Positions 52,910 to 63,976 of a stretch of DNA of 64,000 bases are shown here, in pieces. The notes beneath the pieces are model-generated. The model had not been told where the DNA came from. It saw only the letters and a program-made list of their open reading frames with translations, and made no database searches. The DNA lies in the NCBI GenBank assembly GCA_003342895.1, contig PTFA01000365.1, positions 1-64,000 on the forward strand, given 5' to 3'. Numbering within the stretch: position 1 is the first letter of the stretch; each line of letters opens with the position of its first letter. Both the position numbers and the translations under genes were made by a program. The DNA comes from Casuarius casuarius (taxonomy: Eukaryota > Chordata > Aves > Casuariiformes > Casuariidae).

Positions 52910-53190
52910 AGCTCTCCGCTCATATAATGGTATAGGTCACGGGGGATCTGGTTCTGATTGTGGTCATGTACAAAACCATTCCCCAGTGAGGGTTTTGCAG
53001 TGGATTCTGCTGCGTAGATGATCCAAGAAGCGTGAGCTGCATGTTCCGTTTGTGCCGGGGGTTTTGGATGCGTGCTGGAGGTTACCGCGCAGATGTGGGG
53101 ATGCGGGCTCGACACTCTCTTGTATGACTTGGACGATTCCACACGTTATGTGGTGGGGGAGGACTGCCCTGAAGCCCTGACGAGGCACAG
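52910..53190. other. CpG-enriched patch, possible regulatory element or young insertion
   Basis: About fourteen CpG dinucleotides fall between 52917 and 53182, including clusters such as TTACCGCGCAG and TGCGGGCTCGAC. The kilobases on either side have very few. GC content is also raised. Open frames of 90-97 codons run through it on both strands, as expected when stop triplets are rare, and none is recognisable. CpG retention points to a hypomethylated promoter or enhancer patch or to recently inserted DNA. It is too short and not GC-rich enough for a textbook CpG island, and no TATA box or initiator stands out. Confidence 0.35.
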
Positions 53191-53819
53191 CAGAAGGTAT
53201 TTTTACAGCCCCAGTGTCCAAACTTTTCTTCCTGACAAACTTCTGACACAATTAAGAATTAGACAGTGCAGAAGGCATTTGACCTTGAGGGGCAGGAACA
53301 GGATAGTGCAGGCACAGCAGCTGCATACTTGTAATTTTATCGTGTTACGACAGAGCCGAGGTTAAAGATCTACCATAATGGTCTCTTGACACTGGTGAGA
53401 AGTTCTGTCTGAAAGAAGTAATCTCCCCACTGTATGGAAGGTTATCGCTTTTGGGCAGACCCAACTTCTGGTTATCTGTTTATTCAGCTTCTGGCACAAT
53501 CAGATTGGAACACTAATATAAAACCAGTAAGACTAAAATAAAGAAGAGCTTTAAAGCCATGGCAGGCATTGCTACAGGATTTAAACTTTCCTCTTTTTTC
53601 GATTGCAATTTTTCAACCACTTCTAATCATTACTGCAGTGTGGTGTCTTTCATACTGAACTGAAAAATCAGATGTGATTCAAGATACAAGACAGGTGACA
53701 GACATCAGTGAGGAGTACTGCAATACAAAAATGTACTTAAGACAGTAGCTGAGTGAATAATTCAGGGTCTAGGTTTTTTTTAAAGCCTAAAGACAGGTCT
53801 TTTGAAATTCATTTGGAGT
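53191..53819. other. non-coding stretch
   Basis: Three further CpGs occur near 53340-53360, so the CpG-enriched patch may extend weakly to there. Nothing else is recognised. Confidence 0.5.
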
Positions 53820-53930
53820 TGAGCACCTAAATCTCTTTGAAAATCCCTTTGAAATCTCTAATCATTGCCCCATTTTGCAGCTGGGAAACCTGAGACAGTG
53901 ATTTTTACATAAGGTCAGATAATAATTTGC
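53820..53930 (+). mobile_element. MIR-like SINE remnant with 'gcacctaaat' leader
   Basis: 'gccccattttgcagctgggaaacctgagacag' (53867-53898) matches the MIR core 'ccccattttacagatgaggaaactgaggcacag', and 'aaggtcagataa' matches 'aaggtcacacag'. The preceding 'gagcacctaaatctctttgaaaatccc' resembles a leader I associate with related SINE-like repeats in turtles and crocodilians. The element is old and diverged with approximate boundaries. The consensus is recalled, not aligned. Confidence 0.55.
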
Positions 53931-56212
53931 CTTTTCAATCTTCGGAGTTGATCTTGGATTTATTCATTAGTCAAAATTACAACAATTTTTCCCAGTCCTG
54001 TAGATCATCTGAAATCAATTCATTGTCACTATTTGAAGTGAGGAATATGAAATCCACATTGAATTAATTAAACTGCTCATCTAACATTTTTTGTGGTCTT
54101 TTGGATAAACAGCAAATCAATAACAATATGTATCTTAAATTTTATTTTTATCAAAAGTCAAAATTTCTCAGTAACCTCTTTAGTTCAAATTGTAAACTAT
54201 AGATGATAGTACCCAATTCCTGTGCTGACGTTTGAAAAAAGAACAGAACTGTATATTATGCTCCAGCATATACTCCAAAAACCTACATGCCATATTAACA
54301 TGAAAGCATGAGGAAAAAAAAAGGATCTGCTAAAGAACCGTTGTGATTTTCTATAAAATTTTTATGTTACTTAGCAACAAATTTCTCTGAAAAAATATAC
54401 TAGAAATAGAAAGATTAAAGCTCCGTTACTTCCTTTAAAGCATATCCAAGCAAAGTTTCAGTCCAAACAGAAATAGCATACCTTGGAAACTTAACAATCC
54501 ATTCACTTATTTTTCTGTAACCAATAAAACAACAGTGCACATTCACTATAGGTTCTGCCACTAAATCATCAGTGACTTTTGCTTCAGCAAAGTAGGTTTG
54601 ACTACTGTTTGTGCAGAGGGTAGAGAGCATCTGCTGGCTAATATGAAGAAATTTCCCAAACTTCTTTAATATGGGTTCATAGGGGGATTTTTAGTGATAC
54701 ATAACATAAAAGCTGATATTTGCATGTATGTTTGGTACATACAGCATTCATTTATTTTGGGACAATCCATTTCCTTATCATTACAAGAAACAATAAAAAG
54801 AAAAGTCAAAGGAAAAATGACAGGAAAGTTGATAGTCTCAAATGAACAGGTACCATATCTATATTATATACATCAAACAATTTAATTCTGAAATACAACC
54901 CATTCTTCATCAGCATACATTCCAGCTGTCTATTAATTTTTCCATCTATTCAGTATTTTCATTCTTAACTAGCTGGCATCATTGTACTATTGCAAATTAA
55001 AGAGTAAAAACACAGTAAAAGCCTGTTTGCCAATGTATTATCAATTTTCTCAAATCTAGCATGTACTCAGCTCTATTCCACCTAGCCTTACATTAACATT
55101 GGTCCTATACAGTCCATGACCAGAGGCCTGATCCTGTTCCTCTTTATTCGCATGAAGTAGCATATTTTCCAGTGGTTCTATAACAAGAAGTTAAGTATGC
55201 ATCAAAATTTTATCTCACATATCCAATATTTTAAACAGAACAAGTACATAAGATATAGGCAGTCTGCTGAGATCTAGAGATTCAGTGAAGCATGAAGACT
55301 CTGCTTGGATCAAATACAAATGTGAAGCCCAGCCTCGAAGTAGAAGGAAGGGCCCAAACATAGCATGATGACCAATCCTCCTCTAATTGATCAAATCCAG
55401 TTTTTTGCACAGTGTGCCAAAACTGCATTGCAGATCTGAGATCAGATGTGTAGATTCAGAAGTACATTTGTGGCTCTATATTTCAAAGAGCGTAAGGTCC
55501 TTTGTTCACAACCAGCAGCAATTTCTACAATTGTTCAGTTGTGCATTTTTTAACTTGTGTTCTTATGAATGTTATATCAGCCACCAAAGAAAAGAAAATA
55601 CTTTCAGGAAAAAGCAGAGATTCAAACTCAGAATAGCATGACAAGCATGTCAGATCATGTTAGCTACAACATAAATATGTCTCGGTAGCAGTATAAGGTA
55701 AGTTTGCTTTCCCTACGGCTCCATTTTGATGACTTTCTCTATAACCTATAGACATCACTAATATCTACGCTGTTTAAATTCGACTGACAAGAAGGTCTCG
55801 CTTTCTATGCCTTAGTCAGAACAAACAGTAAATAAATAAATGTTTTCTACTTATAATTTTGGGAGAGAGAAAAAAGGAAGTAGAAAATAGCAATAAAAGG
55901 CAGGATGACATTACTGCAGCAACAAATTTTCCATCCCAGTGAGTAGCCAAGAGTCAGGACTTTCTCCTCCTTTAAATATAACAACTGTCTAATTTTCAAT
56001 GGCCAAACTCAAAGTTAATGTGTAAAATGATCTGTAAGAATTCTCCAGCTCGTGGATAGGACCCTTACAGAGCAATGCTTTTCCTTGCCAAAACAGCAGA
56101 GCTGAACAAACTGTAGCAGAAATCAGAGGACATAGAAGCTAGAAATAAAACAGACTTGGGTGTTCAGGGGTAAATCACAGTTTGGTTTAGTGGCACAGAC
56201 ACTGCTTGACTC
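53931..56212. other. AT-rich non-coding stretch
   Basis: No gene is recognised. The wording 'gaggcctgatcctgttcc' near 55124-55141 again resembles the dispersed sauropsid repeat seen at 56213-56268, but is too short to assign. Confidence 0.5.
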
Positions 56213-56268
56213 TGCACCCACTGAAGACAGTGGAAGTCTTGCTGTAGACTTAGGGCAGGATCAGACCT
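56213..56268. repeat. 'aagtcaatgg / gcaggatcag' type dispersed repeat remnant
   Basis: The sequence reads 'cacccactgaagacagtgg', then 'aagtcttgctgtagac' and 'ttagggcaggatcagacc'. It is close to a motif I recall as very common in turtle and crocodilian DNA, in which 'cattgaagtcaatggg' and its complement precede 'gcaggatcaggcc'. I cannot assign it to a named family. Confidence 0.35.
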
Positions 56269-56324
56269 GTGGCAGAGAGGAAGAACTTCCTAACTCCACC
56301 TTTCTATCCACAGCAGCTGGCTGA

Positions 56325-56505
56325 ACGCAGAGGGAAACACAGGCTACGTCCTCTCAGTGGCTGGCAGAGTTGAGCACACCCGCACGTGCGTCCCTGGAGG
56401 CCCTGAAGCAATTCCGGCTGAACGGCCCAGCCTTCCTCCAGGGCTCTGGCTGCAGCGCAGCTCCTTCCTCAGACCACCTGCATCTGGAAATCACAATACG
56501 TCCCC
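56325..56505. other. CpG-enriched patch with a 10-bp CGCACGTGCG palindrome
   Basis: Around ten CpG dinucleotides occur in about 180 bases, within otherwise CpG-poor DNA. At 56381-56390 lies CGCACGTGCG, a perfect palindrome centred on CACGTG, the E-box core bound by bHLH-ZIP factors such as MYC/MAX or USF. A 66-codon plus frame (56370-56570) covers part of the patch with no recognisable product. It may be a small regulatory element or a remnant of GC-rich inserted sequence. Confidence 0.35.
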
Positions 56506-56880
56506 AAACATCTTTTTACTCCTCCACTGAAGCAGTTAGCCTATTTGGTCATGACAGATTCAGTTGTTAGGAGTATGTCAATTTATGATGGAGAGTAACC
56601 AGAGGTATGCATAAAAATTAAGGGCATAAAATGCACAGAGTTGATTCTGTAATAGGATATTATTCCCACATTTCATCTCTTCAGGAAGGTTTAGAAGGTT
56701 TTAACAGTTCAGAAATGTGCCATGAAATCCAAATTGCAATCATAACATGGGCTGCTTGGACAAATAAGACAGAGAAGATTTTCAGTTTGAGAATTTGCAA
56801 GATTTCTGAGTTAGCTGACAACATTGTAGGACTAGGTCAAAAACTGAAGGGAAGGAAGTTTCAATTAATTCAATTTTCGT

Positions 56881-56980
56881 GAGGTGTTACGGTGATTCTA
56901 CCGTAAATAAAGACCACACAATTTATCAATGAGGTGTTATGGTGATTCTATCATAAGTAAAGACCACACAATTTATTAAT
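56881..56980 (+). repeat. 50-bp tandem duplication, about 90% identical
   Basis: The unit starting gaggtgttacggtgattcta occupies 56881-56930 and repeats at 56931-56980 with five substitutions. Two of these turn CpG in the first copy into TpG and CpA in the second, the signature of methyl-cytosine deamination. The second copy also loses the AATAAA present in the first (AAATAAA to AAGTAAA). The unit is unrelated by eye to the other repeats in the window. It could be a diverging minisatellite or an internal repeat of an unidentified element. Confidence 0.9.
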
Positions 56981-59900
56981 GAGCTAAGTGCAATTGTATA
57001 GCAAAGTTACAGGGAAATGTACAATTACAATTCCCAGGAGACACTCTCCATCTACAGATATTAATATCATTCTCATCTCAAAACTAATATTTTTAAAATA
57101 ATTTTTAAATAATTTGTATTCATAAATAGAGCATTTTCATTTTTGGATATTTTCTCCCAAACTGGAAAAAAACAAGGGTTGAAATATCAGCATTTTATTC
57201 TCAGCTCTGCTTCAAAGAGTGCTCAATACTTTTGAAAATCTTGACACTTCATTAAGTGGTTGGTCTAATATCTAATAACAGATAAATATTAAGAAATAAG
57301 AAGCTTTGACTAAGCCAAACCCAGTCTTTAATTACCAATTATCTGTCTACTAAATTATATCACAATCAAAGTCAGGATTTTCCTCTTTAATTTCTGCTTT
57401 ATTTAATGGCCTCTTTTAGGATATAAAAAACAAAAGTGTCATGCAGACAAAGCCAGAACTTCTATTTAAATGAGCTAGGAATGTTTATACAAACCATACA
57501 CACTCAAACAACTGTGTAGCACATCTATAATATGTTCATTGTTCCTAAACATAGGATTTGTTATTGTACTTTGACAGATCAGATTGTTCTCTTTTTTAAT
57601 GCTTCGCTTAATCTGTTCACACTGTCTATTCTTAAATAATTCTAGTGTCAGTTTTTGTGATGCTATAATTTAAAGGCCATGTTACAATTGTTCCAAAGAG
57701 GGTATGCTGAAAAGAAAAAGAAAGAGAAGAGATGTACAGGAAACCCCTCTCTTATGCCAGGGGAGAAGCAGCCAGAATACCAGTCTGTGAACCCGTGGTG
57801 CATTGGGGAGAGGAATCCAGGAGGCTGGCGCGGCTGACCTCTTGAGGGGTTATTATTGAATGGACTGGGACCATGGCCAGTTTCGCCTTTGCCATCCAAC
57901 AGAGCTTTCTCCCATTTAAAGTGATTTTCTGTTCAGTTCACTGAACTCTGATTTGATTTGCTATTTCAAATGAGTTTAGTGTTCTTCCAACCTTCAAATA
58001 AATTGATTACTGAACAGTGTTAGACAAAAAATTCTTATTTATCTTTTTCCTAAAAGAAATATAGCATTTTACTGTATTCAAATATACATATAATACGCAT
58101 GCTTCCTCTCCTCAAAATTTTGTGATTTCTGGTTGGAAGATACCATTCTGCAATAAAAATATTTTGATCAAGATTTTTTTTTTTTAAACTTCAATTGACC
58201 TCTCAATTTTAGGCCAAAAATTCATTTTTATTTAATTTAATAATTCCATTAAATTTTTTGAGAATTATCTTTCATACTTTGTCCACATCTTTTTCTTGAG
58301 GAGAAAGATTACTTCGGCTAAACTCTCTCTTTGAAACTTTGATTTAAAAGCTGGGCTGAGGAAGCATGAGTGGTCCGCTGCAACCTTAGAACTATACTGC
58401 TGGAACCCTGAGATGGCTAAAAAAATTCTAGAGGACAAAACCTCCCATTCAGTTGCTTATTTTTTTTCCAAAAGTAAATATTTAAATTAGATGGGGGGAA
58501 AAAAGAAGGATTACTGATCTTCAACAAACTGATGTAGATGTAGAACATCTAAAGCAACCCTGTAATTGGAAGTCATGATAAGCCATACTCATTAATCTTC
58601 ACTGGAAACATAAAATTTCATATCTCAGCAAGGATGGAACATTACTTTTGAAAGAGCAGAAATATCAGCAGAGGCTAAAATTTCTACATACACAAAGAAT
58701 TTTCTCAATAAAAGTTTCAGACAAACATTTGTCACTTCAAGAAATTTTCATGCGGACAATATTACATCTTTAAGAGACTAGAGGAAAGGTAAATGGTCAT
58801 GGGATGTGTCCTTTTTTCACTAAAAGATAATTTCCCAGTAATGTCTTTTCCTAGGAATGGTTTCAACAAATTGCACAGTACTCTGCTCTCATAATATGGC
58901 ACATCTACAGATTGTTTGCCTGGGAAAGATAATTCATAGTAAAGTAGGTGTGACTTTATAACACAGCAGCAATTCTGTATTAGCATCCCACATGGCCAGC
59001 TCAGGGTGTGAGTCCCCATGAGGTTTCTAGCCTACACTCATCATCAAAGTTCCTTTTAGTCAATCAAGAAAGACTGATAATTGCAAAGGATGACTCCTAA
59101 TGCCTCTTTTGAACATGTAGTTTAGCAGATAATGAACTGCCTCCTGAAAACACTTATCTCTATGTAATACACAGAAGGCACAAACTTGGGTGAGATGGAC
59201 AACCTAGCAGTGTTGGCCCATGGAAGTTAATTCAGTGAGAGCTATATGAGGGCTACAGACAGATTGTGTATCCCTGTTGTGATAGTAGAAGAAGAGCTTA
59301 GACCCCAACATTTTTTAGGTATTTTAGTTCTTACACTTTCTGTGCAGAACAACTAGTCTTGCAAGAATTTCCTATGGTGCAGTAAAACTAGTTTTCTGCA
59401 ATCACATTTGTCCTTTTGTTCCATCCTCTCACTTGGCACTAAGTACCCAGTTCCTGTGCCGATCTGATTAGATCAAATTACATGCTTTTACTACTCCTAC
59501 AAGCTAATGCAGCAGACCTACAATTAAGTGTGGGATGGTTTAAGGTCTAAATGGAACTTATGTCTGGCCCTAGCAAATGCCCCAGGTTATTTTTTTTTTC
59601 TTTAAATTGATATATTTTTAGGCTGTTTTCCAAAAGTTAAGCCCCTGAAACATGTCAGAACAGTGAACCCACTCACCCTATCCACAATTATTGTTGCTCC
59701 CAAGCCATTTTTAGTATCTCTGACAAATTGCTGAACATACAATATTGCCCTTGTAAGGGAAGAATGAACTGGAAGCAGCAACGTGATGTCATTCAACCTT
59801 GTATAATATCAGCATTTAGAGGAAATACATTTGTTAATGTAACCAGGGCCATAGGCTAAACACTGCAGCCTTATTTTTCTCCACCTTGAGAACTGAATAC

Positions 59901-61957
59901 ATTATAGTCACCAAGCTGCAAATGAATTGAAAATATGAAAAAAAACCCCAAAGACCTAAAAGCCCCTCCTCTTTGGCAGGAAAGCTAGAAATACCAGAGG
60001 TGTTAGAAGCCCTCTGGCATCGCAATTCCTGAAATTATGACAGTCTTCAAATTTGTTCTAGCTAGTTAGTCTGAAAACTTCCTAGAGGGAAACAGATAAA
60101 TGGATAACAACATGCTTATTGCCCATAGGCCCCATATGGAAAAGCAGTGTAATTTCAGTGCACTGATATGATTACATTTAATTTGCTTGCTATAAGTTGC
60201 AGCATGTCATGTGCTGAGGAGGACAATCAGATAACCCTCTGAATGGTGCTCATGGAATTTGGAGATCTTGGCACCAGTACTGAAATAAAATTAATGGCAA
60301 TGTGCTCCATTTTGCCTTGAGGTAGTTTTGCACTGCATCTTGTTTCACTAAGTACTGTTGTTGCCAGCACGATTATTAAAGAAAAAATAATTAAGGATCC
60401 AGAAACTTGGAAATGTGAGGAGTCAAAGTCCCATTTGCCTACCTCTTCCTCAGTGATATCTGAATTTTATTAACCAAACACTCTGCATATTTTCTTCAGT
60501 CCAGCTTTTAGTGGAGCAAGAAAGGAACCTTCTATACCTGTTCCAGGACCCTCAAATTTGGCAACAATTTAGCCCATCTTCCAGGCCTTCCAGTCAAATG
60601 AATGGCTGAGCTTTCTCTCACTTGGAATATGTTCCCGAATACCCTGACTCACATCGTCCTCACTTCCCTTTCCCTTGCTCCTGGTGCTGCAGGCTTTATA
60701 CACCACATTTGATAAGTAAAAAGAGCTACCCAAATCTAGGTACTTTTTTATTTCTAGTACTGGGATATTTGATTTTCCAAAAGCTTCATGTTCTATTTCC
60801 TCCTTCCACCCATTATACAACTCTGTCTCCTGTATAATAGTTAATAAATATAAGCATCTTTTCACATACATATAATGGTCTGAAAGTGCTCATGAATACT
60901 GTTTCATTAATTAACAATTGATTGATTGTTGAAACCATGAAGAGTTAATATAAGCCTCTTTTTCTCTCTCTCTTTTTTTTGCCCTGGAGACCTGTCAGTA
61001 TGTAATTATTTTCCACACCGATGAGTTTAAATTGTTGGATCTTTTCCAGCTATGTTCAACCTTCAAATTACATTCTCCTACTTACTCATTTGTGACAGAA
61101 AGAGCCCCTTGGGTAACTGGCCAGCCCAGTCTTTTCCAGTCTTGCTTTTTGGTAACTCCACCCTCCGTAAGATCTGTACCCCTGAGCTACTCCACTTAGC
61201 AGAAAAACATTTCTACTGTGTAACACATCTTCCTGCACATTGCAAAGGACTTGCAGCTTTCTTAAGGTCTGATCTTGTCCCACATCACAGCACACAGAAA
61301 CCAGCAACAAAATTTCCCTCAACTTTCAATGCATTATATTCAGGCAAGAAGGCCTGTCATGTTTTTCATTTTTTTGCAAACTTTTAAAGTGGAATGAGCT
61401 CAAGTACCCACAAGGAGTTAAGGTTATTTTTATTACATGTGTCATTTCTCTGGACATGCAGGGTGCTCTCAAACATACAGAGTGAGGGAAAAGAAATGTG
61501 GTCTGCTATAAGCTTATTTTTTTAAGCTAAAATGGGATATTAGTCTTTACTTACTTTTCATTCATTCATTCATGACATATGCTGTTTCACTTCCATTTCC
61601 AGACCATACAGCTTTAGATACAAAAATGTGGTGGTCTGATGGAATGTGTTTGAAATTAAATGTGGTTGGATTTTCCAGAAAGAAATTACCATGGCATCTC
61701 CCACTAATTCTGACTGTATGGAAGGCAGGCTAGAGCTCTAACACACCTTTGCTATTTGAATGTAGAATTCTTTTTTTTCTCATCTCTTTGAGGTGATTAT
61801 TTTTTAATAATGTGCCATCAAAAGCATGCAAGACTTAAGCACTTCAGCATTTGTTCAGGGTACTCTTTTTTCTTTTTCATTCCTTCATACAAGTAAAATT
61901 TGGATGCTTGCAATCTTATTGCTGTATATTTGCAGTATTCTTAAACTCTTTCCATGG
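56981..61957. other. AT-rich non-coding stretch with homopolymer tracts
   Basis: T runs lie at 58174-58185 (T12) and 59590-59599 (T10). A pyrimidine tract lies at 60959-60980 and a (TTCA)n run at 61557-61573. A slightly CpG-richer piece at about 57780-57890 has a 78-codon minus frame (MDGKGETGHGPSPFNNNPSRG at its start) that is Pro/Gly-rich and unrecognised. The 111-codon plus frame at 61052-61387 is overlapped by a minus frame and is also unrecognised. Confidence 0.5.
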
Positions 61958-62047
61958 CCTCTGCTACTAGCCACTGTCAGAGTTAGGAGACTGCATGATG
62001 GACAGACCTCTGATCTGATTCTATTTGACCATTTTTATGTTCTTATG
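61958..62047 (+). mobile_element. CR1-type LINE 3' end, truncated
   Basis: 'ctctgctactagccactgtcagagttaggagact' is followed by 'catgatggacagacctctgatctgattctatttgacc' and the tail 'atttttatgttcttatgg'. This follows, in order, the 3' terminal sequence I know from sauropsid CR1 elements: 'tactggccactgtcagagacaggatact', 'gatggaccattggtctgacccagtatggcc' and 'ttcttatgttctta'. CR1 LINEs lack poly(A) tails and end in short repeats, and most copies are heavily 5'-truncated, as here. No reverse-transcriptase frame remains. It is the best taxonomic clue in the window. Confidence 0.7.
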
Positions 62048-62859
62048 GTTTTTCGTAAGCTTCCTGAATAATATTTTTACACCTTGATCAGAGCAATTTT
62101 ACCTTACATTTTCTATAAACTATATTCAGACTTCCACAGATTCAGAGAACGTACAGTTCCATACACCTCAAAATTAAAATTATGTGGCTGAAATTATTCA
62201 GTCTTCTCCTTTGAACCGTAGAGCGTATCACTCATTCTTTAGGGAAAACAGCACTGTTTCCTCTGTCCAAATAAATGATCACTAGAAAAATAAACCAGAA
62301 CTGTAAACAGATTGTTGGACAGAGGTGTGCATGCGGGACCAGAAAGCCATCTGCTGAAGTCTGTCTTTTTTGTTTGATATCTCCAGGTCTATCAATACAC
62401 AGTTAATTGGGATAGCAAAAGATAATTTCAAAAAGCTTAATAAAAAGCCTATTTATCTAAAGAAATCATCTTGCCTAGAGGCTACTGAAACAGTCAGTTT
62501 GAATCACTTTTTTACAATAGTGCAGTAGGCATAGTTTAATACAGTTTTTTTATAGTTTAGCTCACAATGAAAGAAGTGTCAAAATAATAGAGTATAAAGC
62601 ACAAATTAGGAAAAAGGTTAATTAGAAAAAAATAAGGCTTGGTGTGTTGGATCCATTGTAGAAAATAAAATGAAAGAAACTAGAACAGTGCCATCCACAG
62701 CAGGAAGGCATTTCTGATACCGGAGACTTGTTGCTGTCCATGAGGAGACAGTGGTCACTAACACACATTGCACAGTACTGCAACATCTTAATATATTCCC
62801 TATCAATCTGTTGCTGTCTCCACTACCTGCTCTTAACCAATATTTTACTGCCACCTCTC
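62048..62859. other. AT-rich non-coding stretch
   Basis: Nothing is recognised. The 144-codon minus frame at 62618-63052 covers its right part and runs into the SINE-like stretch to the right, so it is read as repeat-derived or chance rather than a gene. Confidence 0.5.
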
Positions 62860-62950
62860 TCTCTTCCTGATGAATCCCAAAACGCTTAAAATTCTCCCAC
62901 TGGGATGTGGGAGGCACAAGTTCAAAGCCAGACTGCAACTTCAAGTTGTA
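62860..62950 (+). mobile_element. tRNA-SINE-like remnant
   Basis: 'cccactgggatgtgggaggcacaagttcaaagcc' resembles a tRNA-derived SINE segment I recall from sauropsid genomes, 'ctgggatgtgggagacccaggttcaaatcc'. The ggttcaaatcc part corresponds to an RNA polymerase III B box. The preceding 'ctctctctcttcctgatgaatccc' is less certain. Boundaries and family are unassigned. Confidence 0.4.
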
Positions 62951-63262
62951 CGATTCATGTAAGTTAACTGCGCACCTAGCCAGAGAGCAGGCTCGCGACA
63001 AAGCAGACGAGAGTGAAGAATGGGGATCACAGTAACAGATTACTTGAAGCAATTAAGTTTAATATAAATTGAAAAGAAAGTCACAGAGTTTCTCTTCCCC
63101 TAGGCTGGGTAAAATATGGAAGATCTCAAGTAAAGATATCCTCTCTGTTTCGATTTATAAAGCAGACAGAGAATTCCAGGTAACTGTATTGTCTTGTACA
63201 GCTGGTAATGTCATACGTCAGAGGGAGTTGTCAAAAGAAGTTTAATTTTATTCATTTTTCTG
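62951..63262. other. non-coding stretch
   Basis: A few CpGs occur near 62969-63010 (tgcgcacc, gctcgcgac, agacgag). Nothing else is recognised before the acceptor-like tract. Confidence 0.5.
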
Positions 63263-63788
63263 GTGTGTTTTCTTTCTTTTACACAGTGGTGTTGGTGACA
63301 TGATTTGGTTCCTTTCAAACCGTTCTGGATTTCAAATCCTCTGGCTTAGAAAAAGATCCTCTATGAACACCAGAATTTATCCAGACTCTTTCACATCTAA
63401 GTCTGCCATCAAAAAATATAGCCCATCTTGTTCTTCATTTATCATAAAACTTGATTACGCTTGCAAGAAAAGACACACTGCACATTCAAAAAGAGACACT
63501 TTGAGACATTTTCACTTTTTTTGTTTTGTTTTCTTTGGCACCAGAGTGTCTATGTTTAGTTGTATGTCCTCTTGCCAGACCCAGGATATTTGGAGTGATA
63601 AAACTAACATCACAGGAGACAGTGCAGAATATATTAGTAAGAATAACTATATCACACTTTGTATACCATATAAACTTAAAAAAATAAGAAAAAGAAGCAA
63701 AAAGAAAGAAAGAGAGTTCTGCAGGCCTGCTGAAAAATTTGGGCTACTGAAACAAATGCAAGCAATTGAAAGTTTTGTGAAGGTCTAG
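63263..63788 (+). other. acceptor-like site followed by the window's longest open frame (162 codons)
   Basis: The pyrimidine-rich 'gtgttttctttcttttacacag' ends at AG 63285-63286. Thirteen bases later an ATG (63300) opens 162 codons to TAG at 63788. The translation has no recognised domain. Its first half is Ser/Lys-rich with an FFCFVFFG hydrophobic patch, and its end is lysine/arginine-rich from a purine tract at 63676-63716. A chance frame of this size in six frames of 64 kb is not surprising. A spliced transcript with a novel short protein is possible but unsupported. Codon use shows no coding bias that I can see. Confidence 0.15.
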
Positions 63789-63976
63789 GAAGAAACATAA
63801 TGTCTGGCTGCAGAGTCTGCCATCAATGCAATGTAAGCAAGCAATTCATATAACAGTCTGAGAAAAGCAATGTCATTTTTTTATTCCTGAGGAAAGAGGC
63901 AATTTAGGAACAAATTTCACCATTTATCTGTGTAACAGAACTGTGGCTGGCAAATTTTCTAGCAAATGCGTATATG
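63789..63976. other. short non-coding stretch
   Basis: Nothing recognised. Confidence 0.6.

Noticed and set aside
57663..57899. Pro/Gly-rich 78-codon minus-strand frame beginning MDGKGETGHGPSPF, considered as a coding exon
   Set aside because: No family is recognised. Its composition follows a slightly GC-richer patch, and the C-terminal part translates a pyrimidine tract (Phe/Ser run).
62618..63052. 144-codon minus-strand frame
   Set aside because: It runs through a SINE-like stretch (about 62860-62950) and matches no protein I know. It is read as repeat-derived or chance.
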